A DNA stretch of 64,000 nt from assembly GCA_963708575.1 (NCBI GenBank), contig CAVPTB010000007.1, forward strand, positions 1,302,001 to 1,366,000, given 5' to 3'. The stretch is from DASVWZ01 sp963708575 (GTDB taxonomy: Bacteria; Acidobacteriota; Terriglobia; Terriglobales; Acidobacteriaceae). Of the stretch, positions 25,962 to 35,067 are shown in pieces (position 1 is the first letter of the stretch; each line of letters starts with the position of its first letter). The notes under the pieces are model-generated. The model saw only the letters and a list, made by a program, of their open reading frames with translations. It was not told the origin of the DNA and made no database searches. The position numbers and the translations under genes were made by a program.

Positions 25962-27671
25962 GTGCTCTCGGAATTGCGCCTCGAAAATTACGCGGTGATC
26001 GACCAGGTGGCGGTCGAGTTCTCGCCCGGCTTGAATCTTCTCACCGGCGAAACCGGCGCCGGCAAGTCTATTCTGATTGACGCGCTGGCTCTTCTGTTAG
26101 GGGAAAAGGCCTCCCCGGATGTGATCCGCTCCGGCGCAGATCGTGCCTTGATTGCAGCCGTCTTCGAAGTCGAACCTGCGAGCGAGAAATCAGTCGAACG
26201 CATCCTGGAGGAACACGGAATCGATCCAGCCGAGGAATCGGTCATTCTTCGCCGCGAAATCGCCTCAGGCGGAAAAGGCCGCGTCTTCGTGAACAATCAG
26301 CCGGCGACCGTAGCAGTGCTTCGCCAACTGGCTCCGTATCTCGCGGTGATCCACGCACAGAACGAGTCGCTACTCTCCTTCGACGCCGCGGCCCGCCTGG
26401 CATTGCTCGACGCTTTTGCCGATGCCAAGGTCGAACCGACGGCGGAAGCTTTTGCGAAATGGAGAGAAATTTCCGCCCGAATCTCCGACCTCGAGCAAGG
26501 CGAGCACGACCGCTTGCGCCTGCTCGACTTGTGGAATTTTCAGAAGCAGGAGATCGAAGATGCCCGTTTGCAGGCTGGGGAAGACGAGCGCCTGGAGGCC
26601 GAAAAGCGAGTTCTGGCCAACGCCGAGAAGATCTACTCGGCTGCGATGAACGCTTTCGATTTGCTGTACGAAGGTCCGGCGTCGACTTCTTCTTCGTTGC
26701 GGGCCGCGCAAAAGAACATCGAGGAACTCTCCCGCTACGAACCCAAGTTTCTGGAAGCGCTGGCAGCGATCGAGACTGCGCGCATCAGCGTCGAAGATGT
26801 CGGCGCCACTCTGCGCGACTACGCTGGGGGAATTCAGGCTTCTCCTGAAAACCTAGCCAAGGTCGAAGATCGGCTGGCCGAAATTGATCGTCTGAAGCGA
26901 AAATACGGGCCAACCTTGGGGGACGTCATCCATCACCGGGCGGAGGTCAGCCGCAAGCTTTCTGAAATGGAGAACAAAGACGAAATTCTTGCCGAACTTC
27001 GTCGTGAGCTGGCAAAAGCGGCTGAAGAGTATCTCATCGCTGCGCGGATAATCTCCAGGAAGCGATTCGATGCCGCCCGGAAACTGGAGAAGATCGTAGA
27101 AGCGGAGATCAACGATCTCGCCATGAAATCGCAGTTCCACATCGAAGTCGGCGGCAGCGATGAGGAAGCGAACTGGAGTCCTTCGGGATTCGATCAAGTG
27201 GTTTACTTGATTTCGACCAACCCCGGCGAACCTATGCGTCCACTCGAGGAGATCGCCTCCGGTGGCGAACTCTCGCGGGTCATGCTAGCCCTGAAAGCCA
27301 GCGTCGAAAGCGGCAAGAAGTCGAATGCGGGGCGGGGAGCCGGGCCCGGGAAGTCCGCGCAGCGAACGTTAGTCTTTGACGAAATCGATATCGGAATCGG
27401 GGGTCGCGCCGCGGAAGCAGTCGGAAAGAAGCTAAAGAGCCTGTCCCGAGCGAATCAGGTGTTATGCGTGACCCACCTTCCCCAAATCGCCACCTTCGCC
27501 GACCACCACTACGTAATTGAGAAAAAGGCCTTGGCGGGCCGGGCCCGAACGGTCGTCCGATTGATAGCAGGCGACGAACGCACCGAAGAGGTGGCCCGCA
27601 TGCTAAGTGGCGCCAAACTGACCGAAACTTCGCGGAAACACGCTGAGCAGATGTTGAAAACCAACGGGTAA
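25962..27671 (+). CDS. recN: DNA repair protein RecN
   Basis: 569 aa, an SMC-like ATPase for double-strand break repair. Walker A GETGAGKS is at residues 29-36, inside the characteristic MLSELRLENYAVIDQVAVEF start. Coiled-coil arms occupy the middle (residues about 150-370, e.g. KVEDRLAEIDRLKRKYGPTLGD), and the C-terminal head has the ABC signature EIASGGELSRVMLALK, Walker B LVFDEIDIGIGGRAAEAVG and VTHLPQIATFADHHY. GTG start at 25962 with AGGA six bases upstream. No SOS box is recognised upstream. Confidence 0.97.
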   Translation: MLSELRLENYAVIDQVAVEFSPGLNLLTGETGAGKSILIDALALLLGEKASPDVIRSGADRALIAAVFEVEPASEKSVERILEEHGIDPAEESVILRREIASGGKGRVFVNNQPATVAVLRQLAPYLAVIHAQNESLLSFDAAARLALLDAFADAKVEPTAEAFAKWREISARISDLEQGEHDRLRLLDLWNFQKQEIEDARLQAGEDERLEAEKRVLANAEKIYSAAMNAFDLLYEGPASTSSSLRAAQKNIEELSRYEPKFLEALAAIETARISVEDVGATLRDYAGGIQASPENLAKVEDRLAEIDRLKRKYGPTLGDVIHHRAEVSRKLSEMENKDEILAELRRELAKAAEEYLIAARIISRKRFDAARKLEKIVEAEINDLAMKSQFHIEVGGSDEEANWSPSGFDQVVYLISTNPGEPMRPLEEIASGGELSRVMLALKASVESGKKSNAGRGAGPGKSAQRTLVFDEIDIGIGGRAAEAVGKKLKSLSRANQVLCVTHLPQIATFADHHYVIEKKALAGRARTVVRLIAGDERTEEVARMLSGAKLTETSRKHAEQMLKTNG

Positions 27672-27690
27672 GACGATAAGGAAGTCTTTT

Positions 27691-27713
27691 TGCCACTGGT
27701 CGCACCGGTGGCA
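27691..27713. repeat. Near-perfect hairpin after recN
   Basis: TGCCACTGGT pairs with ACCGGTGGCA (one G-T wobble) around the loop CGC. There is no T-run after it on the plus strand, so it may be a 3' stabiliser for recN mRNA, or mark a boundary of the toxin-antitoxin module that follows. Confidence 0.5.
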
Positions 27714-27774
27714 TTAACCCCCGTCCTTGGATCCATTCGATAAGAACCGGCGGCTTGTCGGCAAGATTCCGGAT

Positions 27775-27809
27775 TTGACAAATCAAGTTTAGCTAATATA
27801 CTTAGCTAA
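27775..27809 (+). promoter_or_regulatory. Promoter and operator of the Phd-VapC module
   Basis: A consensus TTGACA (27775-27780), 16-bp spacer and TATACT (27797-27802) predict transcription starting close to base 27809, the A of the antitoxin ATG, so the mRNA is probably leaderless. The self-complementary octamer TTAGCTAA occurs twice, at 27789-27796 and 27802-27809, flanking the first bases of the -10 box and overlapping the start codon. This is the expected layout of an autoregulated antitoxin operator. Confidence 0.7.
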
Positions 27810-28045
27810 TGAAGGAATACACAGTTCATCAAGCGAAAACCAATCTTTCTCGACTGCTCAAGGAAGCTTGCTCAGGGAAGGACGTGGTGATTGCACGAGG
27901 CAAGACGCCGATTGCCAGGTTGGTGGCTATCGGCGCGGCCGGTAACAAGCGAGTCCCAGGGAGGCTGAAAGGTCAGATTTCGTATACTCCAGATGCGTTC
28001 GATCCCTTGACCGATCAGGAACTCGAAAAATTGGGCTTCGAATGA
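27809..28045 (+). CDS. Phd/YefM-family antitoxin
   Basis: 78 aa. The N-terminal Phd fold (YTVHQAKTNLSRLLKEACSGKDVVIARGKTPIARLVAI) is DNA-binding and dimerises on the operator; the C-terminal part (FDPLTDQELEKLGFE) is the toxin-wrapping tail. It should neutralise the PIN toxin encoded next, with which it overlaps by four bases (ATGA), and repress the shared promoter. No ribosome site is seen, in keeping with a leaderless transcript. Confidence 0.92.
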   Translation: MKEYTVHQAKTNLSRLLKEACSGKDVVIARGKTPIARLVAIGAAGNKRVPGRLKGQISYTPDAFDPLTDQELEKLGFE

Positions 28046-28425
28046 ATGTCCTGCTTGATACCCATGCCTTCATCTGGTGGTTCGCTGATCCTCAGAAGCT
28101 TTCCTCGAAAGCGTCTTCAGTTCTGAAGAATCCCAATACGACGGTTTTGATTTCCGCGGCAGTGGCTTGGGAACTGTCCATCAAGGTGAACCTCGGAAAA
28201 CTCGACGCGCTTGCTTTGGTCACCGATCTAGCGAGGAACATGGCCGAGGAGGGATTCACTGAACTACCCATCGGCATCGAGCAGGCGGTCCGTGCAGGAT
28301 TGCTTCCTGGCCATCATCGTGACCCTTTCGATCGCTTGCTGGTGGCTCAGGCTCAAGATATGAATGTACCGATTCTCAGTGCGGACCCAGCTCTGGATCG
28401 GTACGATGTTAAACGGCTATGGTAG
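28042..28425 (+). CDS. vapC: PIN domain ribonuclease toxin (VapC type)
   Basis: 127 aa. PIN-domain acidic residues are visible: Asp in LLDTHAFIWW, Glu in AAVAWELSIK, Asp in HHRDPFDRLLVAQA and Asp in ILSADPALDRY. These coordinate Mg2+ for RNA cleavage, typically of tRNA or rRNA. The start overlaps the antitoxin stop, giving coupled synthesis. This branch (THAFIWW ... LPGHHRDPFDRLL) normally pairs with Phd-type antitoxins, as here. Confidence 0.93.
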   Translation: MNVLLDTHAFIWWFADPQKLSSKASSVLKNPNTTVLISAAVAWELSIKVNLGKLDALALVTDLARNMAEEGFTELPIGIEQAVRAGLLPGHHRDPFDRLLVAQAQDMNVPILSADPALDRYDVKRLW

Positions 28426-28608
28426 AGCTAGCGGTCTAACAATCTTCACTGGCTGAGTGCGGAATCCCATTCGCTGCTTCCATATCCCCAATCGCTGCTA
28501 ATCTGCTGAATCTCCATGCCTTACGTTGACCAAATTGGTTCTTTCAGGTAGCTTTATTACATAAATCCATAGTGGGGACGTGTACCCTAACAGGAACCTA
28601 TACCGCCT

Positions 28609-29584
28609 ATGAACGACGGCAAAACGCTGCTTTTATTGAAACCCCGGGGCTTCTGTGCCGGTGTGGTTCGAGCCATTGATATCGTCCGAATCGCCCTTGA
28701 GGCTTTCGGGCCGCCAATCTACGTCCGCAAAGAGATCGTTCACAATCGCTTTGTCGTCGAAGAACTGCAGGGCAAAGGCGCCATTTTTGTCGATAGCGTC
28801 GACGAAGTGCCCAACGGCGAACGCGTGATTTACAGCGCGCATGGTGTTTCTCCTGAGGTTCGCGACGCCAGCAAGATGCGTGGTCTGCGTGTAATCGATG
28901 CCACCTGTCCGCTGGTCACCAAGGTTCACGTGGAGGCGGTCAAGTTTGCCAAGGAAGGCTATTCGCTGATCCTGATCGGCCATCGAGATCATGATGAGGT
29001 AATCGGAACACTTGGCGAGGCTCCCTTGGTTACCCAGGTCGTGGGATCGCCTAAGCAGGTCGCAATGCTCACCGTGCCCGACCCGGACAGGGTCGCCTAT
29101 CTCACGCAGACAACTCTTAGCCTGGACGAGACTCGTGACATCATCACAGCGTTGCGCGAGCGATTCCCTAATATTAAGGGGCCGCGCTGCGCAGGACATT
29201 TGCTACGCCACGGAAAATCGGCAGGTTGCGGTCAAGCAAGTGGCTTCCGAGGCCGACCTGTTGCTCGTGGTTGGCTCCGATAATAGCTCTAATTCCAAGC
29301 GCTTAGTGGAAGTTGCGCGTAATTTGAGCACTAGCTCGCATCTAATTGACAGCTACCGCGACATTAAGCCTGAGTGGTTGGAAGGCGTTAAGACGATCGC
29401 CCTCACGGCTGGAGCTTCTGCTCCTGAGTTCCTCGTGGAAGAAGTGGTGAAGTTCCTCGGTTCGATGGGTTACGGAAACGTACAGGAAGTAGAAGTGATG
29501 CCTGAAAACGTGCGGTTCGGATTGCCCCCCGAAATCGTGGAGGCGATCGCAGCCGCCCCAACAGCAGGAGTAGCTGCGGAGTAG
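28609..29584 (+). CDS. ispH: 4-hydroxy-3-methylbut-2-enyl diphosphate reductase, interrupted by a +1 frameshift
   Basis: IspH (LytB) is the 4Fe-4S enzyme for the last step of the MEP pathway, making IPP and DMAPP. The three cluster cysteines lie in PRGFCAGVVRAI (Cys16), IDATCPLVTKVH and DICYATENRQ. The first two are in the frame from 28609; the third is only reached after shifting frame at about 29178-29190. Removing one base there (for example C after GGGGCCG) gives FPNIKGPAAQDICYATENRQ, as expected. Unrepaired, the frame stops at 29283. The repaired protein is about 324 aa, normal length. It begins the hopanoid operon nine bases before shc, which fits supply of isoprenoid precursor. Confidence 0.9.
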
Positions 29585-29593
29585 CCAAACTTC

Positions 29594-31582
29594 ATGAACG
29601 AAACCTCCTCCTCGTTCGCGGCGTCTGCGCCCCAGTTGCATTTTGGAAAGATCGACGACTTGGCTAGCCGGGTCGCGGCTGCCATTGACGGGGCGCGTAA
29701 ACAGCTTTTTTCCCAGCAGCACGAAGATGGCTACTGGTGCGGAGAGCTCGAGGCCGACACCACCCTGGAGTCTGACTACATTCTTCTGCATACCCTGCTG
29801 GGTACGGTCAACCAGGAGCGCTTTCAGAAGTGCTGCAATTACATCCTGCGTCATCAAAACGAAGACGGCGGGTGGCCTACTTTTAACGGGGGCCCGTCGA
29901 ACATCAGCGCATCGGTCAAAGCATACTTTGCTCTTAAGCTCACCGGTTACAACGCCGACCATCCGGCCTTGACCCGAGCCCGGAGCAAAATCCTTGAAAT
30001 GGGGGGCGTGACCGAGGTCAACACCTTCACCAAGATTTATCTCTGCTTCCTCGGTCAATACGATTACGATGCGGTTCCGGCCGTGCCCCCGGAGATCGTG
30101 CTGTTTCCCAACTGGTTCTGGTTCAATATCTACGAGATCTCCTCGTGGTCGCGCGCGATCTTAGTGCCGTTGTCGATCTGCTACGCCAAAAAGCCATTCA
30201 AAAAGATTCCCGATGAAATGGGAGTGGAAGAACTCTTCGTCGGTGGGCGCGACAAATCGCGCATGCACCTGCGCTGGTCAAAGAAGCTGTTTTCCTGGCG
30301 GAATTTCTTTTTGGTGCTGGATCGTAGTGTTCATTGGTTCGAAGCGGTTCACATTCGTCCGTTAAGGTCGATTGCTCTGAAGAAGGCCCAAAAGTGGATG
30401 CTGGATCGGATGGAAATGAGCGACGGCCTCGGCGCAATTTATCCCGGGTTGGTGAACTCGATCATTGCTCTCCGGGTTCAGGGCTACTCGCTCGACGATC
30501 CGCAGGTCATTCGCGCGCTCGACGAGTTCGAGAAATTGGGTATCGAGGAAGGCGACACGTTTCGCATGCAGCCTTGCAAGTCGCCGGTTTGGGATACCGC
30601 TTACGCTATGTTCGCTCTGGGAAACTCAGGGGTTCCAGTCGACGATCCTCGCATGGTGAAGTGCGCCGATTGGATCCTGCAGAAACAGGTGCGCAATCCG
30701 GGGGACTGGAAAGTTAAAAACCCCAAAGGTCAACCCGGCGGATGGTATTTCGAGTTTAACAACGAGTTCTACCCCGACGTTGACGACACTGCGATGGTTT
30801 GCCTGGGTCTGGCACACGTGGAGCACCCCAACGGGCGCTACCAGCGTGAATCTGTCCAGCGCGCCATTGACTGGATTTTTTCCATGCAGTGCAAAGACGG
30901 CGGCTGGGCTTCCTTTGACAAAGACAACGATCGCATGGTGTTCCAGTACATTCCGTTCGCCGACCACAACGCCATGCTTGACCCGGCGACGGTCGACATT
31001 ACGGGCCGGATCCTGGAAATGTTGGCCACCTATGGCTACGACAAGGGTCATCCGGCTGTGCAGCGCGCCATTAAGTTTATTCGCAACGAGCAGGAGTCGG
31101 ATGGTTCCTGGTTTGGCCGCTGGGGTGTGAACTACATCTACGGCACTGCCTTGGTGTTGCGTGGCCTGGAGGCCATGGGCATCGACAACCACGAGCCCTA
31201 CATTCAGCAAGCCGCCGAATGGTTGCGCATGATGCAGAATGCCGATGGAGGATGGGGCGAGAGCTGTGCCTCCTACGACGATCCCACGGTGAAGGGCGTT
31301 GGTCCGAGTACGCCATCGCAGACCGCCTGGGCCATTATGGGCTTGCTGGCAGTGAACGACACTCGCAGCGATTGCGTGGCTCGTGGAATTGCATACCTGC
31401 TGCGCACCCAGAAAAAAGATGGATCGTGGGATGAGCCGTACTACACGGGAACCGGCTTCCCGCGAGTGTTTTATCTCATGTACCACATGTATCGGCAATA
31501 TTTCCCGCTGATCGCCCTGACGACGTACAAGAAAGTCATGACGGGGATCACGCAAACCACCAGCGTACAGCGCGTTAGTTAA
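29594..31582 (+). CDS. shc: Squalene-hopene cyclase
   Basis: 662 aa. It folds squalene into hopene/hopanol in one step at the membrane. The catalytic acid motif D395-V-D397-D398 (YPDVDDTAMV) is present, and QW repeats recur through both barrels (QQHEDGYWCGEL, NEDGGWPTF, CKDGGWASFD, NEQESDGSWFGRWG, NADGGWGESC, KKDGSWDEPYYTGTGFP). The protein has both alpha-barrels at full length. Starts nine bases after ispH and is followed by hpnH. Confidence 0.98.
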   Translation: MNETSSSFAASAPQLHFGKIDDLASRVAAAIDGARKQLFSQQHEDGYWCGELEADTTLESDYILLHTLLGTVNQERFQKCCNYILRHQNEDGGWPTFNGGPSNISASVKAYFALKLTGYNADHPALTRARSKILEMGGVTEVNTFTKIYLCFLGQYDYDAVPAVPPEIVLFPNWFWFNIYEISSWSRAILVPLSICYAKKPFKKIPDEMGVEELFVGGRDKSRMHLRWSKKLFSWRNFFLVLDRSVHWFEAVHIRPLRSIALKKAQKWMLDRMEMSDGLGAIYPGLVNSIIALRVQGYSLDDPQVIRALDEFEKLGIEEGDTFRMQPCKSPVWDTAYAMFALGNSGVPVDDPRMVKCADWILQKQVRNPGDWKVKNPKGQPGGWYFEFNNEFYPDVDDTAMVCLGLAHVEHPNGRYQRESVQRAIDWIFSMQCKDGGWASFDKDNDRMVFQYIPFADHNAMLDPATVDITGRILEMLATYGYDKGHPAVQRAIKFIRNEQESDGSWFGRWGVNYIYGTALVLRGLEAMGIDNHEPYIQQAAEWLRMMQNADGGWGESCASYDDPTVKGVGPSTPSQTAWAIMGLLAVNDTRSDCVARGIAYLLRTQKKDGSWDEPYYTGTGFPRVFYLMYHMYRQYFPLIALTTYKKVMTGITQTTSVQRVS

Positions 31583-31644
31583 GTTCGTCGAGACGTGGCT
31601 TGCTGCGTCTGGCTCACTAAGTTTCTATCTGGAGAATGAGATCG

Positions 31645-32766
31645 ATGGCTGTTCCAGTTTCACAAGCTTGGACCGTTGCAAGTTACGTCCTCAGGCAAAA
31701 GATCAAAGGGCGCAAGCAGTATCCGCTGACCTTGATGCTAGAGCCCTTATTTCGTTGCAATTTGGCCTGTGCAGGTTGCGGAAAAATTCAATACCCGGCT
31801 CACGTTCTCAAGATGCAACTGACACCGGAGGAGTGTTTCAAGGCTGTCGACGAATGCGGCGCCCCCACAGTCGCGATCCCGGGCGGAGAGCCGCTGCTGC
31901 ACCCGCAGATCGAACAAATTGTAGAGGGCCTGGTCGCGCGCAAAAAATATATCTATCTCTGCACCAACGCGTTGTTGCTGAAGCAGAAGCTCGACCTATT
32001 CAAGCCAAGCAAGTATTTGACCTTCTCGGTCCACATGGATGGTCAGCGCGAGCACCACGATTTCTCGGTATGCCTTGAAGGTGGATATGACAAGGCCCTT
32101 GAGGGTATGAGAGAGGCGCTGGCCCGCGGCTTCCGTGTGACAACAAATACCACGTTATTCGATGGGGCGGATCCCAAGAGTGTCCGCGAGTTCTTCGACG
32201 AGATGATGGATCTTGGAGTCGAGGGCATGATGCTGTCGCCTGGCTACTCCTACGACAAGGCGCCTGACCAGAGTCATTTCCTGGGTCGTGCGCGTACCCG
32301 ACGCTTGTTTCGTGGAATCCTATCCAATCGCAAACCGAACTGGCGTTTCAATATGTCGCCCCTGTTCCTGGAATTCCTGATGGGCAAACGCGATTACGCA
32401 TGCACGCCCTGGGGGATGCCCACCTACAATGTGTTCGGCTGGCAGAAGCCTTGTTACCTGCTTCAGGATGGGTATGCCGATACGTTTCAGGAATTGCTCG
32501 ACACCACCGACTGGGCGAACTACGGGACCGAGTCCGGTAATCCCAAGTGCGCCAATTGCATGGTTCATAGCGGCTACGAGGCCTCTGCCGTAAACCACAC
32601 CTTCGGTTCGTTGCAAGGGCTTTGGGACACTGCCAAGGCAACGCTTTTCGGCAGCTATAACGATCCCTCTGCCTTCCGGTTACTGGATGAGCCTGACCGT
32701 CCGGTCAAGGCACTTGGCCCGCTGGTACAGATTGAAAGCAATGTGGGCGAGGAGACACGGGTTTGA
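31645..32766 (+). CDS. hpnH: Hopanoid biosynthesis radical SAM protein HpnH (adenosylhopane synthase)
   Basis: 373 aa. HpnH joins a 5'-deoxyadenosyl radical to diploptene to make adenosylhopane, the entry to side-chain hopanoids. The radical SAM cluster motif is C38-NLA-C42-AG-C45, followed by VAIPGGEPLLHPQ (GGE motif). A further C-terminal Cys group (CYLLQDGY, NPKCANCMVHSGYE) resembles the SPASM-like tail of the HpnH family. ATG at 31645 is chosen because GGAG is ten bases upstream; ATG 31636 is too close to it. The gene overlaps the following one. Confidence 0.96.
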   Translation: MAVPVSQAWTVASYVLRQKIKGRKQYPLTLMLEPLFRCNLACAGCGKIQYPAHVLKMQLTPEECFKAVDECGAPTVAIPGGEPLLHPQIEQIVEGLVARKKYIYLCTNALLLKQKLDLFKPSKYLTFSVHMDGQREHHDFSVCLEGGYDKALEGMREALARGFRVTTNTTLFDGADPKSVREFFDEMMDLGVEGMMLSPGYSYDKAPDQSHFLGRARTRRLFRGILSNRKPNWRFNMSPLFLEFLMGKRDYACTPWGMPTYNVFGWQKPCYLLQDGYADTFQELLDTTDWANYGTESGNPKCANCMVHSGYEASAVNHTFGSLQGLWDTAKATLFGSYNDPSAFRLLDEPDRPVKALGPLVQIESNVGEETRV

Positions 32767-33215
32767 GCAGCACGGATCAGTCTTCTTCGTCAGAGACAAC
32801 TCAGAAGCGCCAGGTCATTGATCCTGACACGGCTGAAGTCGTCCCCGGAGCCGAACGCACCGAACTCCAGGGGTGGGTTCCGGAACTGGCCACCCCTCAG
32901 GAACTTCACGCCGCCCTGGAGCATGCGTTCGACTATCGCGGTGATGTTTCCATTACTTGTAAAGACGGTTCCAAAGTTGAGGGCTACATCTTCGATCGCA
33001 GAACCGGCAAGTCGCTCGACGATTCGCTTGTCCGTTTAGTGCCGAAAGATGGGACTGGCAAGTTGTCAATTAAGTACTCCGAAATCGCCGCACTCGGTTT
33101 CACTGGACGTGACATGGCCGCCGGCAAAAGTTGGGAAAACTGGGTTCGCCATTACTGGGAAAAGAAAGCCGCCGGCGAAACCAATGTTTCGCTCCAACCG
33201 GAAGAGTTGGATTAG
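32763..33215 (+). CDS. 150-aa protein of unknown function in the hopanoid operon
   Basis: The N-terminal 40 residues are hydrophilic and Ser/Thr/Gln-rich; the rest is a compact domain: ATPQELHAALEHAFDYRGD, then strands VSITCKDGSKVEGYIFDRR and LVRLVPKDGTGKLSIKYSEI, ending in a Trp-rich helix (SWENWVRHYWEKK). It has no membrane segment or recognised catalytic motif; an Sm/SH3-like small barrel is possible. TTG at 32763 overlaps the hpnH stop (TTGA) with GAGGAG upstream, so it is translationally coupled to hpnH. That coupling suggests a partner or regulator of HpnH; this is inference. Confidence 0.75.
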   Translation: MSSTDQSSSSETTQKRQVIDPDTAEVVPGAERTELQGWVPELATPQELHAALEHAFDYRGDVSITCKDGSKVEGYIFDRRTGKSLDDSLVRLVPKDGTGKLSIKYSEIAALGFTGRDMAAGKSWENWVRHYWEKKAAGETNVSLQPEELD

Positions 33216-33267
33216 GGTTTGCGGATCTTAGCTTTTAGCCTGGAGTTGAGAGCCAAAAGCTAGCCAA

Positions 33268-34254
33268 ATGCGAATCTTCATTACAGGCGCAACTGGATTC
33301 GTCGGTAGTCACGTGGCTCGTGCTCTTGCCGATCAGGGCGCTGAACTGCGAGCGCTGGTTCGTCCCACCAGCGACCTCAGGAACCTTGCCGGACTGAACG
33401 CTGAGCACGCGACCGGGGACCTGAGGGACTCCGCCTCGATCGAGAAAGCCATGTCGGGTTGCGACACGGTTTTTCATGTCGCCGCCGACTATCGCCTGTG
33501 GGTTCGCGATCCCGACGAGATGTATCGCGCCAACCTCGAGGGAACGCGGAGCCTACTCGATGCGGCGCGAAGGAATAAAGTGCGCAGGGTGGTTTACACA
33601 TCCAGCGTAGCAACCATGGGGTTCACCTCGAATGGCCACGTGGCGGACGAGAACTCGCCCGTATCGCTTGCCAACATGATCGGCCCGTATAAGCGGTCAA
33701 AGTTTATGGCGGAAGAAGTGGCGATGGCCGCGGGCCGGAGCGGGATGGACGTTGTCGTCGTGAATCCCACAACTCCGGTTGGAGAGCGGGACATTAAGCC
33801 GACTCCGACAGGTCGAATCGTGGTCGACTTTTTGAAGAAAAAATTTCCAGCCTACGTCGATACCGGATTGAATCTGGTGGACGTCACGGAATGTGCTCGC
33901 GGACATGTAGCCGCACTGGAAAAGGGGAGAAGCGGTGAGCGCTACATCCTGGGGGGAGAAAATCTGACGCTGAAGCAGATTCTCGACAAGCTTGCTGCCA
34001 TCACGGGATTGCCGTCCCCGCGAGTGAAAGTTCCGTACTTCATGGCGCTGGCTACCGGAGTAGTGGACGAAATTGTTACCGGACGCATTATGGGAAAAGA
34101 GCCCCGGGCGACCATCGATGCAGTTCGTATGGGCCGGAAAAAGATGTTCGTGGTATCCGCCAAAGCAGAACGTGAACTGGGGTGGAAAACCGTTCCGGTC
34201 GATGGCGCCCTGCGCCGGGCGGTAGACTGGTTTCAGAGTAACGGATACGCGTAG
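33268..34254 (+). CDS. hpnA: Hopanoid-associated sugar epimerase/dehydratase HpnA
   Basis: 328 aa, extended short-chain dehydrogenase. NAD(P)-binding GATGFVGSHVA at residues 7-17, the VFHVAADYRLW segment typical of HpnA, catalytic YKRSK (Y-x3-K) with upstream VYTSSVATMG, and LVDVTECARGHVAALEKG. The family is always near hopanoid genes but its substrate is not firmly known. Lies 52 bases after the 150-aa protein gene. Confidence 0.93.
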   Translation: MRIFITGATGFVGSHVARALADQGAELRALVRPTSDLRNLAGLNAEHATGDLRDSASIEKAMSGCDTVFHVAADYRLWVRDPDEMYRANLEGTRSLLDAARRNKVRRVVYTSSVATMGFTSNGHVADENSPVSLANMIGPYKRSKFMAEEVAMAAGRSGMDVVVVNPTTPVGERDIKPTPTGRIVVDFLKKKFPAYVDTGLNLVDVTECARGHVAALEKGRSGERYILGGENLTLKQILDKLAAITGLPSPRVKVPYFMALATGVVDEIVTGRIMGKEPRATIDAVRMGRKKMFVVSAKAERELGWKTVPVDGALRRAVDWFQSNGYA

Positions 34255-34314
34255 AGTCGCCGACTCGGTGGCCCTGGACGACCGCGAACGGACAGCCAAG
34301 GCAGTTGTTGCTAC

Positions 34315-35058
34315 GTGAGTTCAGAGGTCTGGTTGGCAGAGTCAATAAAAATCGCCATTGTGGTCGCACTGGAAAGGGAGGTCAGCCCACTCGTCGCCAA
34401 ATGGCGCCGAGTTGATCAGGAGTTCGACGATCGTCATTTCATCTGTTTTGAGCAGGGAAGCGCAGTGCTGATTTGCGGGGGAATTGGCCAGGAAGCGGCG
34501 CGGCGTGCCACGGAGGCGATCGCCGTCAAGTATCATCCAGAGTTGTTGGTTTCCGCTGGTTTTGCTGGAGCCCTGGACCCGAATTTGAGAGTCGGAGAGA
34601 TTATTACGCCAAGCCGCGTTATCGACGCGAAAGATAGCAGTCGGACGGAAATACCTTCAGGCAGCGGAGTATTGGTAAGTGGGTCGGCAACGGCTGGTGC
34701 TGCCCAAAAAGCCAAGTTGGCTAGCTCATACGGTGCTCAAGCCGTCGATATGGAAGCTGCGGCAGTTGCCCGGGGAGCGCAGAAACATGGTATCGCTTTT
34801 GCTGCGCTCAAGGCCATCTCAGACGAGAGAGACTTTGAAATGCCGAGCATGGATCGATTCGTCTCCAGTAGTGGACAGTTGCGCTCCGGGGCATTCGTGT
34901 TGTTCGCTCTTCTCCGACCGTGGCTCTGGCCCAGCGTTTTTCGTCTGGCACGTAACAGTGCGAAAGCTTCGCGCGCCCTATGCTTTGAATTGAGCCGCCT
35001 GATCCTTGACACCGGCCACGGAACCACCAAGCAATTACAGGCAACTGGAAGGGTTTGA
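34315..35058 (+). CDS. hpnG: Hopanoid nucleoside phosphorylase HpnG
   Basis: 247 aa, purine nucleoside phosphorylase/nucleosidase fold: KIAIVVALEREVSPLVAKW, VLICGGIGQEAARRATEA, SAGFAGALDPNLRVGEII, and the substrate-site motif AVDMEAAAVARGA followed by LKAISDERDFEMPSM. HpnG removes adenine from adenosylhopane, giving (phospho)ribosylhopane. GTG start at 34315; the first 10 residues are poorly conserved so a later start is possible. Its tail is longer than the fold needs. Confidence 0.88.
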   Translation: MSSEVWLAESIKIAIVVALEREVSPLVAKWRRVDQEFDDRHFICFEQGSAVLICGGIGQEAARRATEAIAVKYHPELLVSAGFAGALDPNLRVGEIITPSRVIDAKDSSRTEIPSGSGVLVSGSATAGAAQKAKLASSYGAQAVDMEAAAVARGAQKHGIAFAALKAISDERDFEMPSMDRFVSSSGQLRSGAFVLFALLRPWLWPSVFRLARNSAKASRALCFELSRLILDTGHGTTKQLQATGRV

Positions 35059-35067
35059 ACTGAACCA

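Noticed and set aside
30626..31555. 309-codon open frame antisense to shc
   Set aside because: It lies fully inside the well-supported squalene-hopene cyclase gene, has no domain signature and shows composition of a shadow frame.
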